Below are positions 34,645 to 44,097 of a DNA stretch of 64,000 bases, one piece after another; within the stretch, counting starts at the first letter, position 1, and every line of letters begins with the position of its first letter. A program made the translations under genes and the position numbers. The notes under the pieces are model-generated. The model was given only the letters and a program-made list of their open reading frames with translations. It did no database searches and had not been told where the DNA came from. Source of the DNA: Mesorhizobium sp. (GTDB lineage Bacteria > Pseudomonadota > Alphaproteobacteria > Rhizobiales > Rhizobiaceae). The DNA lies in NCBI RefSeq assembly GCF_017306545.1, contig NZ_JAFKID010000011.1, positions 62,001 to 126,000 of the forward strand, read 5' to 3'.

Positions 34645-35868
34645 ATGGCTGACGCGACCGCGTCACTGGACAAGACCGGCCTCGATGCCGCCATGGCCGC
34701 GCCGAGGACGTCGCAGGCCCGCCCTGCGACGGCCGACGTGAGGGCTGCGTCCGCCGATTCGCTCGCCGCCTACGCCGCCTTCTGCCGCACGGCGCTCGTC
34801 GCCCCGGCGCAGAGCGCCTCGTGGGTCCGCCACTGGATCGCCGAGACGCGGCCGGACGCCGTCGTCGCGACGCTGGAGGCCGGCGGCCGCCCGGTGCTGG
34901 CGCTTGCACTTGAAATCGAGCGGTGGGGTCCGTTCCGCATCGCCCGCTTCATGGGCGGGCGGCATGCCAACGGCAATTTCGCCGCCGCCGACCCGACCTG
35001 GCTGGGCGAGGTCGACTGCGAGGCGGTGCAGACCCTCTTCGACGCTATCGCCGCGGCACGGCCCGACATAGACGTGGTGGCGTTACAGCGCCTCCTGCCC
35101 GATTTCGAGGGAGCCGCCAACCCGTTGGCGCGGCTGCCGAGCTTCCCCAGCCCGAACCTGTCGCTGGCAGCCGATCTCGGCGACGGCTTCGAGGCCCTGC
35201 TTGCCCGAACCAACGGCAAGCGCAAGCGCAAGAAGCATCGCTCGCAGACCCGCAAGTTCGAGGCGGCCGGCGGCTTCCGCCGCCTGTGCGCGCGCACGAC
35301 GGAAGAAGTGCACAGCCTGCTCTACGCCTTCTTCGCCATGAAGGAGTTCCGCTTTCGGCGCATGGGCATCGCCAACGTCTTCGGCGACCCGCAGGTGCGC
35401 ACGTTCTTCCACAAGCTGTTCGCCGACGCGCTGAAGGAGGAGCGGCCGCCTTTCCTCCTGCACGGCCTGGAAGTGGCGGGAAAGCTGCGCGCCGTCACCG
35501 GCTCAAGCATAAGCGGCCGGCGGCTGATCTGCGAGTTCGGCGCCATCGCGGAAGACGACCTCGCCAACGCCAGCCCCGGCGACTTTCTCTTCTTCGAGAA
35601 TATCCAGGAGGCCGGTGAGAGCGGCTTTTCGGTGTACGATTTCTCGGTCGGCGACGAGCCTTACAAGCGGCTGTGGTGCGAAATCGAGACGCGGCATCTC
35701 GACGTGCTCGTCCCGCTCAGCCTCAAGGGCCGCACGCTGGCCTTCTGCCTGCATCGCAATGCCCGCATCAAGGCTTTCATCAAGAACAGCCCGAAGATCT
35801 GGACCTTGACCAAGGCGCTGCGCCGCAGGACAGCCGGCAAGCGGCAGCCGACCGACGACGACGGCTGA
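34645..35868 (+). CDS. GNAT-type acyltransferase of the FemAB/CelD group, EPS-associated
   Basis: Predicted acyltransferase of 407 residues in the Acetyltransf_6 (CelD/BcsL) group, often tied to polysaccharide modification. The N half (about residues 30-200) and C half (200-390) each look like a GNAT fold. The C half has a basic patch GKRKRKKHRSQTRKFEAAGG, then LLHGLEVAGKLRAVTGSSIS, and VYDFSVGDEPYKRLW. The stop is 20 bases from the convergent copolymerase gene, placing it at the edge of the exopolysaccharide locus. In holdfast systems a similar protein (HfsK) modifies the sugar chain; that role is inferred here. ATG 34639 is an alternative start. Confidence 0.85.
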   Translation: MADATASLDKTGLDAAMAAPRTSQARPATADVRAASADSLAAYAAFCRTALVAPAQSASWVRHWIAETRPDAVVATLEAGGRPVLALALEIERWGPFRIARFMGGRHANGNFAAADPTWLGEVDCEAVQTLFDAIAAARPDIDVVALQRLLPDFEGAANPLARLPSFPSPNLSLAADLGDGFEALLARTNGKRKRKKHRSQTRKFEAAGGFRRLCARTTEEVHSLLYAFFAMKEFRFRRMGIANVFGDPQVRTFFHKLFADALKEERPPFLLHGLEVAGKLRAVTGSSISGRRLICEFGAIAEDDLANASPGDFLFFENIQEAGESGFSVYDFSVGDEPYKRLWCEIETRHLDVLVPLSLKGRTLAFCLHRNARIKAFIKNSPKIWTLTKALRRRTAGKRQPTDDDG

Positions 35869-35887
35869 CGCCCGGACTCACCTGCCC

Positions 35888-38149
35888 TTACGCAGCCGAT
35901 CGTCCCGGCACCGGCGTTCCCGGCGTCTCATGGCCTGCCGGCGTGACCAGGGTCAGGTCGGGATAGCCGTTCTCGATCAGCTTCACGGCAGCTTCCGCGA
36001 CCGCCTCGTCCGGCTCCAGCACGGAAACGAACACTTCGGTCGCCTCGGCGACGAGGCGGCGGATTCCCTGCGCATCGGCAGGCCCGCATTCCACCACGAC
36101 CAGATCGTAGGCCGTCGTCAGCGAGCGCATGATGATCGGCAGCCGGTCCGCCGCGCGCATGGCGCGCGCGGGGTCTGCCGTGCCGACGGGAATGACGTGG
36201 CAATCCGAATAGTGATCGGCATGGATCACGTCGCTGAACTGCGCTTCCGACGCCAGGAGATTGGTGATGCCGGCAAGCTGCCCGCTGTCCAGCATGGGGC
36301 GCGAGGCAGCACCTGACGCGGTCATGTCGAGCAGCAGCACGCGCAGGCCGGCATCCGCCACCTCGCGCGCCACCAGGACGGAACTCGCCGCCGCATCGTC
36401 GCCCTCGGGCGACACGAAGACGGCACGCGCGGCGCCGCCGGCGATCAGTTTTTCGGCGGCCATGGCGACATCGATCTCGCCGAGCACGGACTGGAAGGCG
36501 GGAGCGGCCGGAACGACCGGTTCCTGGGCCTCGGGTTCCGGTTCGATATCGTTATGGTCCGGTTCGGCGGCTTCCGCTGGTTCGGATATAGTCGCCCACA
36601 GCCGCCTTGCAGCCGGCTCAGGGGCCTTCGACGCGACTTTCTCCACTGTCTTCACCGGTTCCGCCGCCTTCACCGGCTCCGTCACCGTGGCCGTTACCGG
36701 CGCGGCGGGCATAGCCACCTCGACGACCGGCTCCGGCCTTATGCGGACTGCCGGGCGCATGGCGCGGCCGGAAAACAGTTCGGCCAGCAGCGTCCACACC
36801 GCCATCAGCATCAGCGAGCCGATGAACGCCGCGCTGACGATCGGGAGTATTTTCGGGAAATAGGGCTCGGCAGGCGTGACCGCGCGGGAAAAGACGCGGG
36901 CATCGACCGGCAAATAGTTGCGATCTTCGCGCGAGGAGGCCTCGCGGTAGCGGGTCATGTAGGATTCGAGCAACTGGCGCTGGGCGTTGGCCTCGCGCTC
37001 CAGGGCGTTCAGCTCCACCTGCTGTTCGCCGGCGCGCGCCGATTGAGCCTTCAGGGTGTTGAGGTCGGCGACCAGCTGGTTTTCGCGCGCCTGCGCGGTC
37101 TGTGCCTCCGTCTTCAACCCGGCCAGCACCTTCTCGGCCTCGCGGCGCAGCTGGGTGTCGAGGTCGGCGAGTTGCGAACGCAGCGAGCGGATGCGCGGAT
37201 GGCTGTCCAGCAAGGTGGTCGACAGGTCGGCGATCTGATTCTGGAGCTGCACCTGCCGCTCGCGCAGGCGCTGGATCAGGGTCGACGACATCACTTCCGG
37301 CAGCGATTCCAGCGAGCCGCCCTGCGCCAGCGCCTTGCGCACGCTGTCGGCCGTCGCCTCGGCCGCCGCCCGGCTCGCCCGCACCCGCGACAGCTCGCTC
37401 GACAATTCGGAAAGCTGCTGGGTGGCCAGCACCGAATTGTTCTGCCCCAGCAACAGGTCGGACTGGGCGCGATAGGCCGCGACCTTGGCTTCGGCGTCCT
37501 TCACCCGCTTGGAAAGATCGGCGATCTCCGGCGCCAGCCAGTCGGTCGCGGCCGAATTCGATTCGAGTTTCGCGTGCCCCTGCACCGCGATGTAGGTGTC
37601 GGCGATGGCATTCGGAATTTCGGCGGAAAGCTTCGGGTCCTTCGACGAGAACTCGATGACGATGACGCGCGACTTGTCGACGCGATAGACGTTGAGTTTC
37701 TCGCGCATCTTCTTCAGCACGCGCTCGTCGACCGGAACCTCGTTCGGATCGCTCTTGAGGCCGGCGATCACCAAGAGGCGGTTGCCGAGGGACATGTCCA
37801 GCGTCTCGTCGAACTCGGGCAGGCGCGCGAGGTTCAGCTTCTGCGCCACCTGCTTGAGAATGTCGGTGGACGAGATCACCTCCACCTGGCTCTGTACCCC
37901 CTCCTCGTCGAGAATGGGACGGTCGGCATTGGTGTTGGCGTCGGGGCGCGTAAACACCGATTCGCGGGTTTCGATCAGCAGCCGCGTCTCGGCTTTATAA
38001 TACGGCGTCGCCAGCCAGGCCCCGACCAGCGCCAGACCGGTGACGATCAGCGCGGCGAGAAGGATGCGCAGCCAGTTCTTCGCGAGACTCGCGAAAAGCT
38101 GCCTGAGATCGACATCGAGATCTGCCGTGGTGGATTGAACGCCCGACAT
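35888..38149 (-). CDS. Wzc/GumC-like polysaccharide copolymerase with degenerate kinase domain
   Basis: Inner-membrane chain-length and export protein, 753 residues. The Wzz domain lies between two helices, one at about residues 27-47 (LRILLAALIVTGLALVGAWL) and one near 430-455 (LPIVSAAFIGSLMLMAVWTL), with long coiled coils between them. A Pro/Ala/Glu linker leads to a CpsD-like domain in which the ATP sites are lost. The Walker A position reads SPEGDDAAASSV with no GKS/T, the A' motif is LLLDMTASG, and the B motif is VVVECGPAD. No C-terminal tyrosine cluster is present. So it probably acts structurally, not as a tyrosine kinase. It is divergent from the Wza gene. Confidence 0.88.
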   Translation of the reverse strand: MSGVQSTTADLDVDLRQLFASLAKNWLRILLAALIVTGLALVGAWLATPYYKAETRLLIETRESVFTRPDANTNADRPILDEEGVQSQVEVISSTDILKQVAQKLNLARLPEFDETLDMSLGNRLLVIAGLKSDPNEVPVDERVLKKMREKLNVYRVDKSRVIVIEFSSKDPKLSAEIPNAIADTYIAVQGHAKLESNSAATDWLAPEIADLSKRVKDAEAKVAAYRAQSDLLLGQNNSVLATQQLSELSSELSRVRASRAAAEATADSVRKALAQGGSLESLPEVMSSTLIQRLRERQVQLQNQIADLSTTLLDSHPRIRSLRSQLADLDTQLRREAEKVLAGLKTEAQTAQARENQLVADLNTLKAQSARAGEQQVELNALEREANAQRQLLESYMTRYREASSREDRNYLPVDARVFSRAVTPAEPYFPKILPIVSAAFIGSLMLMAVWTLLAELFSGRAMRPAVRIRPEPVVEVAMPAAPVTATVTEPVKAAEPVKTVEKVASKAPEPAARRLWATISEPAEAAEPDHNDIEPEPEAQEPVVPAAPAFQSVLGEIDVAMAAEKLIAGGAARAVFVSPEGDDAAASSVLVAREVADAGLRVLLLDMTASGAASRPMLDSGQLAGITNLLASEAQFSDVIHADHYSDCHVIPVGTADPARAMRAADRLPIIMRSLTTAYDLVVVECGPADAQGIRRLVAEATEVFVSVLEPDEAVAEAAVKLIENGYPDLTLVTPAGHETPGTPVPGRSAA

Positions 38150-38340
38150 GCAAACTGCTCCCCTACTGGGTCAGGCGCACCGTAAACAACTATGGTAACT
38201 CAGCGGTTAAGAACGCCGCAACGCCGCTTCGCGCCGGCATCGCCGCACGCCTTTACCAGCCATTAACCCTAACAGGACGATAACGATGCGGTCTTCAGGT
38301 CCGCCGCCGTCCGCGGCCAGTCGAAGGTACGTATCCGGTG

Positions 38341-38904
38341 ATGAAACGCCCCGCTTCGCTTCTCAGCGCCCTGCTCGCCGCCGCGCTCGTCGCCGGCTGC
38401 TCGAGCTATCGGCCGACACCTGCCGCCTTTCATGAAGTGCTCAACCAGCCCTACCGGCTCGGCGCCGGCGACCGCATCCGCGTCACCGTCTTCGAGCAGG
38501 ACGGATTGACGAACACTTATAGCGTCGACCAGTCCGGCTACATCGCCTTTCCCCTGATCGGCGCCGTTCCGGCGCGCGGCCACACCGCCCAGCAGCTCGA
38601 GGGCGAGATCGCCGCCAAGCTGCGGCAGGGATACCTGCGCGATCCGGACGTGTCGGTCGAGATCGACCGCTACCGGCCCGTCTTCGTCATGGGCGAAGTC
38701 GGCGCGGCCGGGCAATATTCCTACGTGCCGGGCCTGACAGTTCAGAAAGCCATCGCCATAGCCGGCGGCTTCTCGCCGCGCGCCAACCAGGAAAGCGTCG
38801 ACATCACGCGGGACATCAACGGCAAGGTGATTACCGGGCGCGTGCGGACATCCGATCCGCTGATGCCGGGCGACACCGTCTATGTGCGCGAACGGCTGTT
38901 CTGA
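38341..38904 (+). CDS. Wza-type polysaccharide export lipoprotein
   Basis: Outer-membrane-associated export protein of 187 residues, shorter than full Wza. Its lipobox LVAGC places the acylated cysteine at residue 20. The Poly_export (PES) domain spans about residues 38-110 (YRLGAGDRIRVTVFEQDGLT and IAFPLIGAVPARGHTAQQLE), and one SLBB-type domain follows (GEVGAAGQYSYVPGLTVQKA). The C-terminal alpha-helical barrel of Wza is absent, as in many alphaproteobacterial homologues. It begins a rightward operon with the glycosyltransferase five bases on. Confidence 0.92.
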   Translation: MKRPASLLSALLAAALVAGCSSYRPTPAAFHEVLNQPYRLGAGDRIRVTVFEQDGLTNTYSVDQSGYIAFPLIGAVPARGHTAQQLEGEIAAKLRQGYLRDPDVSVEIDRYRPVFVMGEVGAAGQYSYVPGLTVQKAIAIAGGFSPRANQESVDITRDINGKVITGRVRTSDPLMPGDTVYVRERLF

Positions 38905-38909
38905 CCTCC

Positions 38910-40037
38910 GTGCGGCGGCTTCGGATCGTCCACTGCTTTCGCTCGCCGGTGGGGGGCATCTTTCGCCATGTGCGCGACCTGACCGACGCGCAGATCGCCG
39001 CCGGACACGAGGTCGGCATCGTCTGCGATTCGACCACCGGCGGCGACTACGAGGAGCGCCTGTTCGACGGTATCAGACATAGACTGGCGCTGGGGGTGCA
39101 GCGTACGCCCATGCAGCGGCATATCGGGCCGGGCGACCTCGCCTCGGCCTGGAGGACATATCGGATCATCAAGGAATTGCAGCCGGACGTCATACACGGC
39201 CACGGTGCCAAGGGAGGCACCTATGCGCGTCTGTTCGGCTCACTGTTGCGGGTTTCAAGGTCTCGCGTGGCCCGCCTTTATTCGCCCCATGGCGGCAGTC
39301 TGCACTATGACGAGAACACGCTGACCGGGCGGCTGTTCTTTGCATTGGAGCGCCTGATGGCGCGCTTCACCGACTGCCTCCTGTTCGTCTCGGACTACGA
39401 AAGGCGGGCCTATCGCAGAAAGGTCGGCGAGCCGCCGATCCCCAACGTGCTGGTCTATAACGGGCTGAACGCCGGGGAATTCGAGCCGACCGGTTCGCGG
39501 CCGGACGCCGCCGATCTCATCTATGTCGGCATGATGCGCGATCTGAAGGGCCCCGACATCTTCATCGACGCGCTGGTTCTTGCCGAAGGTCATCTCGGCC
39601 GCCGCCTGAGCGCCGTCATGATCGGCGCCGGCGACGACCTGCCGCGCTACAAGACGCAGGTGAAACGGCTCGCGCTCGACGACCGCGTGACTTTCCTGCC
39701 GCCCATGCCGGCCAGACAGGCCTTCGTGCTCGGAAGGCTGGTCGTCGTGCCGTCGCGCGCCGAGGCGATGCCCTACATCGTGCTGGAGACGCTGGCGGCC
39801 GGCAAGCCGATGATCGCCACCGCGGTCGGCGGCATCCCGGAAATATTCGGCGCCGACTCTCCCGCCCTGGTACGGCCGGACCCGGCCGACGTCGCCGCCA
39901 AGATGGCCCTCGCGCTCGCCGATCTCGATTCCTACCGGGCGCACATGCCCGACACGGAAACCCTGAAGTCCCGTTTCGGCGCCGACGTCATGGCAAAGGC
40001 GATCGAACAGGCCTACTACGCCGCGCTCGGCAAGTAG
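38910..40037 (+). CDS. Glycosyltransferase family 4 protein
   Basis: GT-B fold retaining sugar transferase of 375 residues, started by GTG 38910. The N domain opens with RRLRIVHCFRSPVGGIFRHV, and the C domain shows the GT4 pattern DLIYVGMMRDLKGPDIFIDAL, then VVPSRAEAMPYIVLETLAAG with the EX7E-type catalytic segment. It probably adds a sugar to the lipid-linked repeat unit made by the downstream initiating transferase. It is the only ordinary glycosyltransferase in the locus. Donor and acceptor sugars are unknown. Confidence 0.92.
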   Translation: MRRLRIVHCFRSPVGGIFRHVRDLTDAQIAAGHEVGIVCDSTTGGDYEERLFDGIRHRLALGVQRTPMQRHIGPGDLASAWRTYRIIKELQPDVIHGHGAKGGTYARLFGSLLRVSRSRVARLYSPHGGSLHYDENTLTGRLFFALERLMARFTDCLLFVSDYERRAYRRKVGEPPIPNVLVYNGLNAGEFEPTGSRPDAADLIYVGMMRDLKGPDIFIDALVLAEGHLGRRLSAVMIGAGDDLPRYKTQVKRLALDDRVTFLPPMPARQAFVLGRLVVVPSRAEAMPYIVLETLAAGKPMIATAVGGIPEIFGADSPALVRPDPADVAAKMALALADLDSYRAHMPDTETLKSRFGADVMAKAIEQAYYAALGK

Positions 40038-40127
40038 CACACCGGAACACTTCCAAAGCGAGCGGTCCTTTCAAGGGATTCTTAGCTCTCTTTTGGTATA
40101 CACGCGAAAGACTTGCGGGCACTTTCC

Positions 40128-41663
40128 ATGAACGATGTCGATCCCGCGCACCGCTTCACCGCGGACGCAGTACGCAAATTCGATCCTTCTGCCGACGGCG
40201 GCAAGCCCGGCGGCATCAACGAGGTCGCCCTCCAGGTGGCCGCGCAGTACCGGCGCGATACGATGTCGCCGGTGATGGTCAGCGGCATTCTCAGGCTCGT
40301 CGAATTCGGGCTCCTGTTCTTCTCCGGCCTGGCGGTCTACTGCTGGTATCTCGGCGTTTTCGAATACCTGCCCTGGCAATATCCGCTGGCCATCGCCACC
40401 GCCTCGCTGCTCGCCGTCGTCCTCCTCGACATTGCCGACTGCTACCAGATTTCGGCGTTGATGCGGCCCTTCAACCATGTCGGGCGCATCGTCATCATGT
40501 GGTCCGCCACCTTCGCGCTGATGGCGGTGGCGGCCTTCTTCGTGAAAATGTCGCAGAGCTATTCGCGCGCCCTGTTCGCGATCTGGTTCGTCGCCGGCCT
40601 GGCGCTGCTGCTTGCGTTCCGGCTCGTTTTTTCCCGGCTGATCCGGCGCTGGGCGCGCGACGGCCGCATGGAGCGGCGCGCCGTCATCGTCGGCGGCGGC
40701 AAGGCGGCCGAAACGCTGATCCGCTCGGTCGAGAAGCAGCCCTACAACGATATTCGCATCTGCGGCATCTTCGACGACCGTGACGATCGCCGCTCCCCGC
40801 CGCTCGTCGCCGGCTATCCCAAGCTCGGCACGATCTCCGAACTCATCAAATTCGCCCGCATCGCCCGTATCGACATGCTGATCGTGTCGCTGCCGATCAC
40901 GGCCGAGGCGCGCGTGCTCCAGCTCTTGAAGAAGCTGTGGGTGCTGCCGGTCGATATCCGCTTGTCGGCGCATTCCAACGCGCTGCAATTCAGGCCGCGC
41001 TCCTATTCCTACATCGGCGCGGTGCCGATGCTGGATATCTTCGACAAACCCATCAACGACTGGGATTCCGTCGCCAAGCGCACGTTCGACATCGTCCTGT
41101 CGATCGTCGGCATCGTCCTGTTCTCGCCGGTGATGCTGGCGACCGCCATCGCCATCAAGCTCGATTCGAAAGGCCCGGTGCTGTTCAAGCAGAAGCGCCA
41201 CGGCTTCAACAACGAGGTCATCGAGGTCTACAAGTTCCGCTCCATGTATGCGGACCAGTCGGACCCGACGGCGAAGAAGACCGTGACGAAGAACGACCCG
41301 CGCGTCACGCGCGTCGGCCGCTTCATCCGCAAGACCTCCATCGACGAGCTGCCGCAGTTCTTCAACGCGCTGTTCGGCACGCTGTCGCTGGTCGGGCCGC
41401 GCCCGCACGCCGTCGCGGCCCAGTCGCACAACCTGCTCTACAACGAGGTGGTCGACGGCTATTTCGCCCGCCACAAGGTCAAGCCCGGCGTCACCGGCTG
41501 GGCGCAGATCAACGGCTGGCGCGGCGAAATGGACACCAACGAAAAGATCCGCATGCGGACGGAGTACGACCTTTTCTACATCGAGAACTGGTCGCTGCTG
41601 TTCGACCTGAAAATCCTGCTCCTGACCCCGGTGCGGCTGCTCAACACGGAAAACGCCTATTGA
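40128..41663 (+). CDS. Undecaprenyl-phosphate sugar phosphotransferase (WcaJ/ExoY/HfsE class)
   Basis: Polytopic enzyme that starts polysaccharide assembly by moving a sugar-1-phosphate, probably glucose, onto undecaprenyl phosphate; 511 residues. Four N-terminal helices (about residues 45-165) precede a CoA-binding-like domain with RAVIVGGGKAAETLI. The C-terminal catalytic domain follows a single helix near residue 320 and holds PVLFKQKRHGFNN, then KFRSMY, SIDELPQFFNALFGTLSLVG and KPGVTGWAQINGWRG. ATG 40128 is preferred to 40113. The Wzy-like gene begins inside its stop (TTGA). Confidence 0.94.
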   Translation: MNDVDPAHRFTADAVRKFDPSADGGKPGGINEVALQVAAQYRRDTMSPVMVSGILRLVEFGLLFFSGLAVYCWYLGVFEYLPWQYPLAIATASLLAVVLLDIADCYQISALMRPFNHVGRIVIMWSATFALMAVAAFFVKMSQSYSRALFAIWFVAGLALLLAFRLVFSRLIRRWARDGRMERRAVIVGGGKAAETLIRSVEKQPYNDIRICGIFDDRDDRRSPPLVAGYPKLGTISELIKFARIARIDMLIVSLPITAEARVLQLLKKLWVLPVDIRLSAHSNALQFRPRSYSYIGAVPMLDIFDKPINDWDSVAKRTFDIVLSIVGIVLFSPVMLATAIAIKLDSKGPVLFKQKRHGFNNEVIEVYKFRSMYADQSDPTAKKTVTKNDPRVTRVGRFIRKTSIDELPQFFNALFGTLSLVGPRPHAVAAQSHNLLYNEVVDGYFARHKVKPGVTGWAQINGWRGEMDTNEKIRMRTEYDLFYIENWSLLFDLKILLLTPVRLLNTENAY

Positions 41664-42913
41664 GCGCGTTCACGCATGAGCTGCCCCAGGCGGCCGTCAA
41701 CGCCAAGCTGATCTCGCTGATCTCCTCGGGCGCCATCGTCCTCGGCGTGCTGATGTCGGGCTTCGTGCTGCACGAACCGACCCCCTACGACATCTACATG
41801 GTCGCGCTGATGGCCGTGTGGACGCTGTTCGGCTTGCGGATTTCGCGCGCCGTCTCGCCGCTCGTCGTGCTTCTGGTGCTCATGAACATCGGCGGCCTGA
41901 TCTCCATGACGCAGATGGCGGACCTGATGGATACGCCGTTCTACCTGGCGGTGTCGTTCTTCCTCGCCTTGACCGCCATCTTCTATGCGGCCGTCGTCGA
42001 GGCGCGGCCGGATGCCTATCGTCTCATCCTCAACGCCTATGTCGCATCGGCGGTGGTGACGTCGCTGTTCGGCATAGCGGGCTATTTCCACCTCTTTCCC
42101 GGGGCCGAGATTTTTACCCGATACGACCGCGCCGCCGGCGTGTTCAAGGACCCCAACGTTTTCGGGCCTTTCCTCGTGCTGCCGGGCGTCTATCTGCTCT
42201 ATCTGCTGATGACCGGCCCGGTGTCGCGCATGCCGCTGCTGGCCATGCCGCTGCTGATCATCGTCGGCGGCATCTTCCTGTCGTTCTCGCGCGGCGCCTG
42301 GGGCCTTTTCGTGGTCGCCGCCGTGCTGCTGGCCGGCATGCTCTTCCTGCAAAGCCGCAGCGGCCTGTTTCGCCTGCGCATCGTCGTGATGGCGGTCGCG
42401 GCGGTGGTGCTGGTGGTTGTCGCTGTGCTCGTTCTGCTGCAAATCCCCGGCGTCGCGGACATGCTGTCGAACCGCGCGCATCTCGCGCAGGACTATGATT
42501 CGGAGCGCCTCGGCCGCTTCGACCGCTACGGCATCGGCTTCCTGCTGGCGCTGGAGAAGCCGCTCGGCATCGGCCCGCTCGTCTTCGGCCAGCTCTACGG
42601 CGAGGATACGCACGACATCTGGCTCAAGATGCTGATGGATTACGGCTGGCTGGGCTTCGCCAGCTATGTGACGCTGACGGTATGGACGGTGGCGGCCGGC
42701 TTTCGCCTTCTGCTGCGCGACCGGCCGTGGCAGCCTTACGTGCTGTGCGCGTATGTCGTCTATCTCGGCCATATCGGCCTCGGCACCTTCATCGACACCG
42801 ACCACTGGCGGCACGTCTACATGCTGTTCGGCCTGATCTGGGGCGGCATCGCGCTGGAATACCGCTATCAGCGGCGTCCGGGAGCGATGCGGGCCGCAGC
42901 GCCCGCCGCGTGA
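41660..42913 (+). CDS. O-antigen ligase/Wzy-type polymerase family protein
   Basis: Polytopic membrane protein of 417 residues with about ten helices and the O-antigen ligase/polymerase (Wzy_C) domain over residues 190-350. The segment GGIFLSFSRGAWGLFVVAAV and the long periplasmic loop with DSERLGRFDRYGIGF and EDTHDIWLKMLMDYGWLGF are the family landmarks. In an EPS locus the most likely role is joining repeat units (like ExoQ or HfsC). It starts at TTG 41660, overlapping the transferase stop; the longer frame upstream overlaps that gene and is rejected. No flippase gene follows. Confidence 0.9.
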   Translation: MSAFTHELPQAAVNAKLISLISSGAIVLGVLMSGFVLHEPTPYDIYMVALMAVWTLFGLRISRAVSPLVVLLVLMNIGGLISMTQMADLMDTPFYLAVSFFLALTAIFYAAVVEARPDAYRLILNAYVASAVVTSLFGIAGYFHLFPGAEIFTRYDRAAGVFKDPNVFGPFLVLPGVYLLYLLMTGPVSRMPLLAMPLLIIVGGIFLSFSRGAWGLFVVAAVLLAGMLFLQSRSGLFRLRIVVMAVAAVVLVVVAVLVLLQIPGVADMLSNRAHLAQDYDSERLGRFDRYGIGFLLALEKPLGIGPLVFGQLYGEDTHDIWLKMLMDYGWLGFASYVTLTVWTVAAGFRLLLRDRPWQPYVLCAYVVYLGHIGLGTFIDTDHWRHVYMLFGLIWGGIALEYRYQRRPGAMRAAAPAA

Positions 42914-43050
42914 TGACGACGGGCATCCGCATCCCGCGCCAGTCAACATCCGTCGTTGCCCGCGATCGCTGACGACGCCCGGCTTCCGGTCCGTTCTTCT
43001 CTTTTAGGGCTTGCGCCGCAATCGCCTATCTCATAAGGCTTCACGCGGTC

Positions 43051-43127
<77 letters not shown>

Positions 43128-43350
43128 TTTTAGCGGACACACCGGGGCCGCTTTGCAATTCACGATGCAGATTAATCCAGAAGGGCACAGCCGCCGTCAG
43201 TGACGCTCCACGGTTGCCTGCCGTCCGGGGCCGATCCCCGGTGAAACGGCGATCCTTGACGGGGCGAAATCGCGGCAGGTGGCGTTTGGCGAGCGGCAGC
43301 GGCGAGGCGGCGGGCTTGCCTTTCGTTTCCACAACGGGCAACCATGCGCG

Positions 43351-43764
43351 ATGAACGCGGTCGAAGCCGACAATCGAACAGGAAAGCTCAGGCCGCTCAG
43401 CCGCCTGGCCGCGTTGCTTTGGCTGATCGCCAGCCTTCTCCTTGCCTCGGCACCGGTTCACGCCCGCATTTCGGCAGACGCCTCGCCGGTCGTCCTGTCC
43501 CCTTCGACCGACATTCCGGCGATCCTGCAAACGGATTCCGCGTCGACCTATCTCAGCGACGCAAGAAGGCTGTCGGTATGGACGAGAAGCGGCGTCCGCA
43601 AATTTTCAGGCGGCCTTGCAGGCGGAACGGCATTTTTACTCCCGCCGAACTGGGCGGCCGAGGCCCCTCCTCCGGATTTCCTTCGGGATTTCGGCAGCGC
43701 CGACGAAGCCGATCAAAAGACCTACCGGTATTTCGATCCGCAAGGACCGCCGCCGCGGCTCTGA
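43351..43764 (+). CDS. Hypothetical secreted protein
   Basis: A 137-residue open frame starting ATG 43351 whose residues about 18-38 (LAALLWLIASLLLASAPVHA) form a good signal peptide with an AxA site. The rest has no recognised domain, no cysteines and a proline-rich acidic end. Its coding bias is weaker than its neighbours'. It is supported by the signal peptide and lack of a competing gene, since the overlapping leftward frame is only the antisense of the tRNA region. It may be lineage-specific. Function unknown. Confidence 0.5.
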   Translation: MNAVEADNRTGKLRPLSRLAALLWLIASLLLASAPVHARISADASPVVLSPSTDIPAILQTDSASTYLSDARRLSVWTRSGVRKFSGGLAGGTAFLLPPNWAAEAPPPDFLRDFGSADEADQKTYRYFDPQGPPPRL

Positions 43765-43861
43765 GCGCCGCAGGACGCGGCGACCCATCCACCCCGTAAT
43801 ACGCAACCGCCACGCCGCTCTTTCCGACCGGGAAGGCGCGTTGGCCGTATGGATAACTCCC

Positions 43862-43990
43862 ATGGATAGCAACGAACCCAGGGACGACGACCATGTCGTC
43901 GTCAAATCAGCATGGATCGGCAACTTCACGATCATCGCTCTGGTGGTGATCATTCTCGGCGCTGCCTTGTTCTACAAGAACATGCTCTGA
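43862..43990 (+). CDS. Hypothetical 42-residue single-span membrane protein
   Basis: Short frame beginning MDSNEPRDDDHVVVKSAWIG, with an acidic N terminus and one hydrophobic helix (IIALVVIILGAALFY) ending in KNML. The charge layout (acidic outside, Lys at the end) is that of a real small membrane protein. A strong hairpin (44021-44042) lies 30 bases downstream. Nothing indicates a function, and a chance frame cannot be excluded. Confidence 0.5.
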   Translation: MDSNEPRDDDHVVVKSAWIGNFTIIALVVIILGAALFYKNML

Positions 43991-44020
43991 CCCAAGGCGC
44001 CGAAGAACCGGAAACACAAG

Positions 44021-44042
44021 GCCCGCCCCTGACGGGGCGGGC
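44021..44042. terminator. Strong GC hairpin between convergent genes
   Basis: GCCCGCCCC pairs with GGGGCGGGC around a TGAC loop. It has no clear T-run on either side, so it may be a weak or factor-assisted bidirectional terminator for the small membrane gene and the leftward GNAT gene. Confidence 0.6.
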
Positions 44043-44097
44043 GCCGACAGGAACAATCGTTCCGACGTTGTTCAACCGGCCTGCCGTGACGTTTCCC

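Noticed and set aside
36554-38185. 543-residue open frame opposite the copolymerase
   Set aside because: Antisense to a protein with two membrane helices and Wzz domain; no recognised motif in the shadow.
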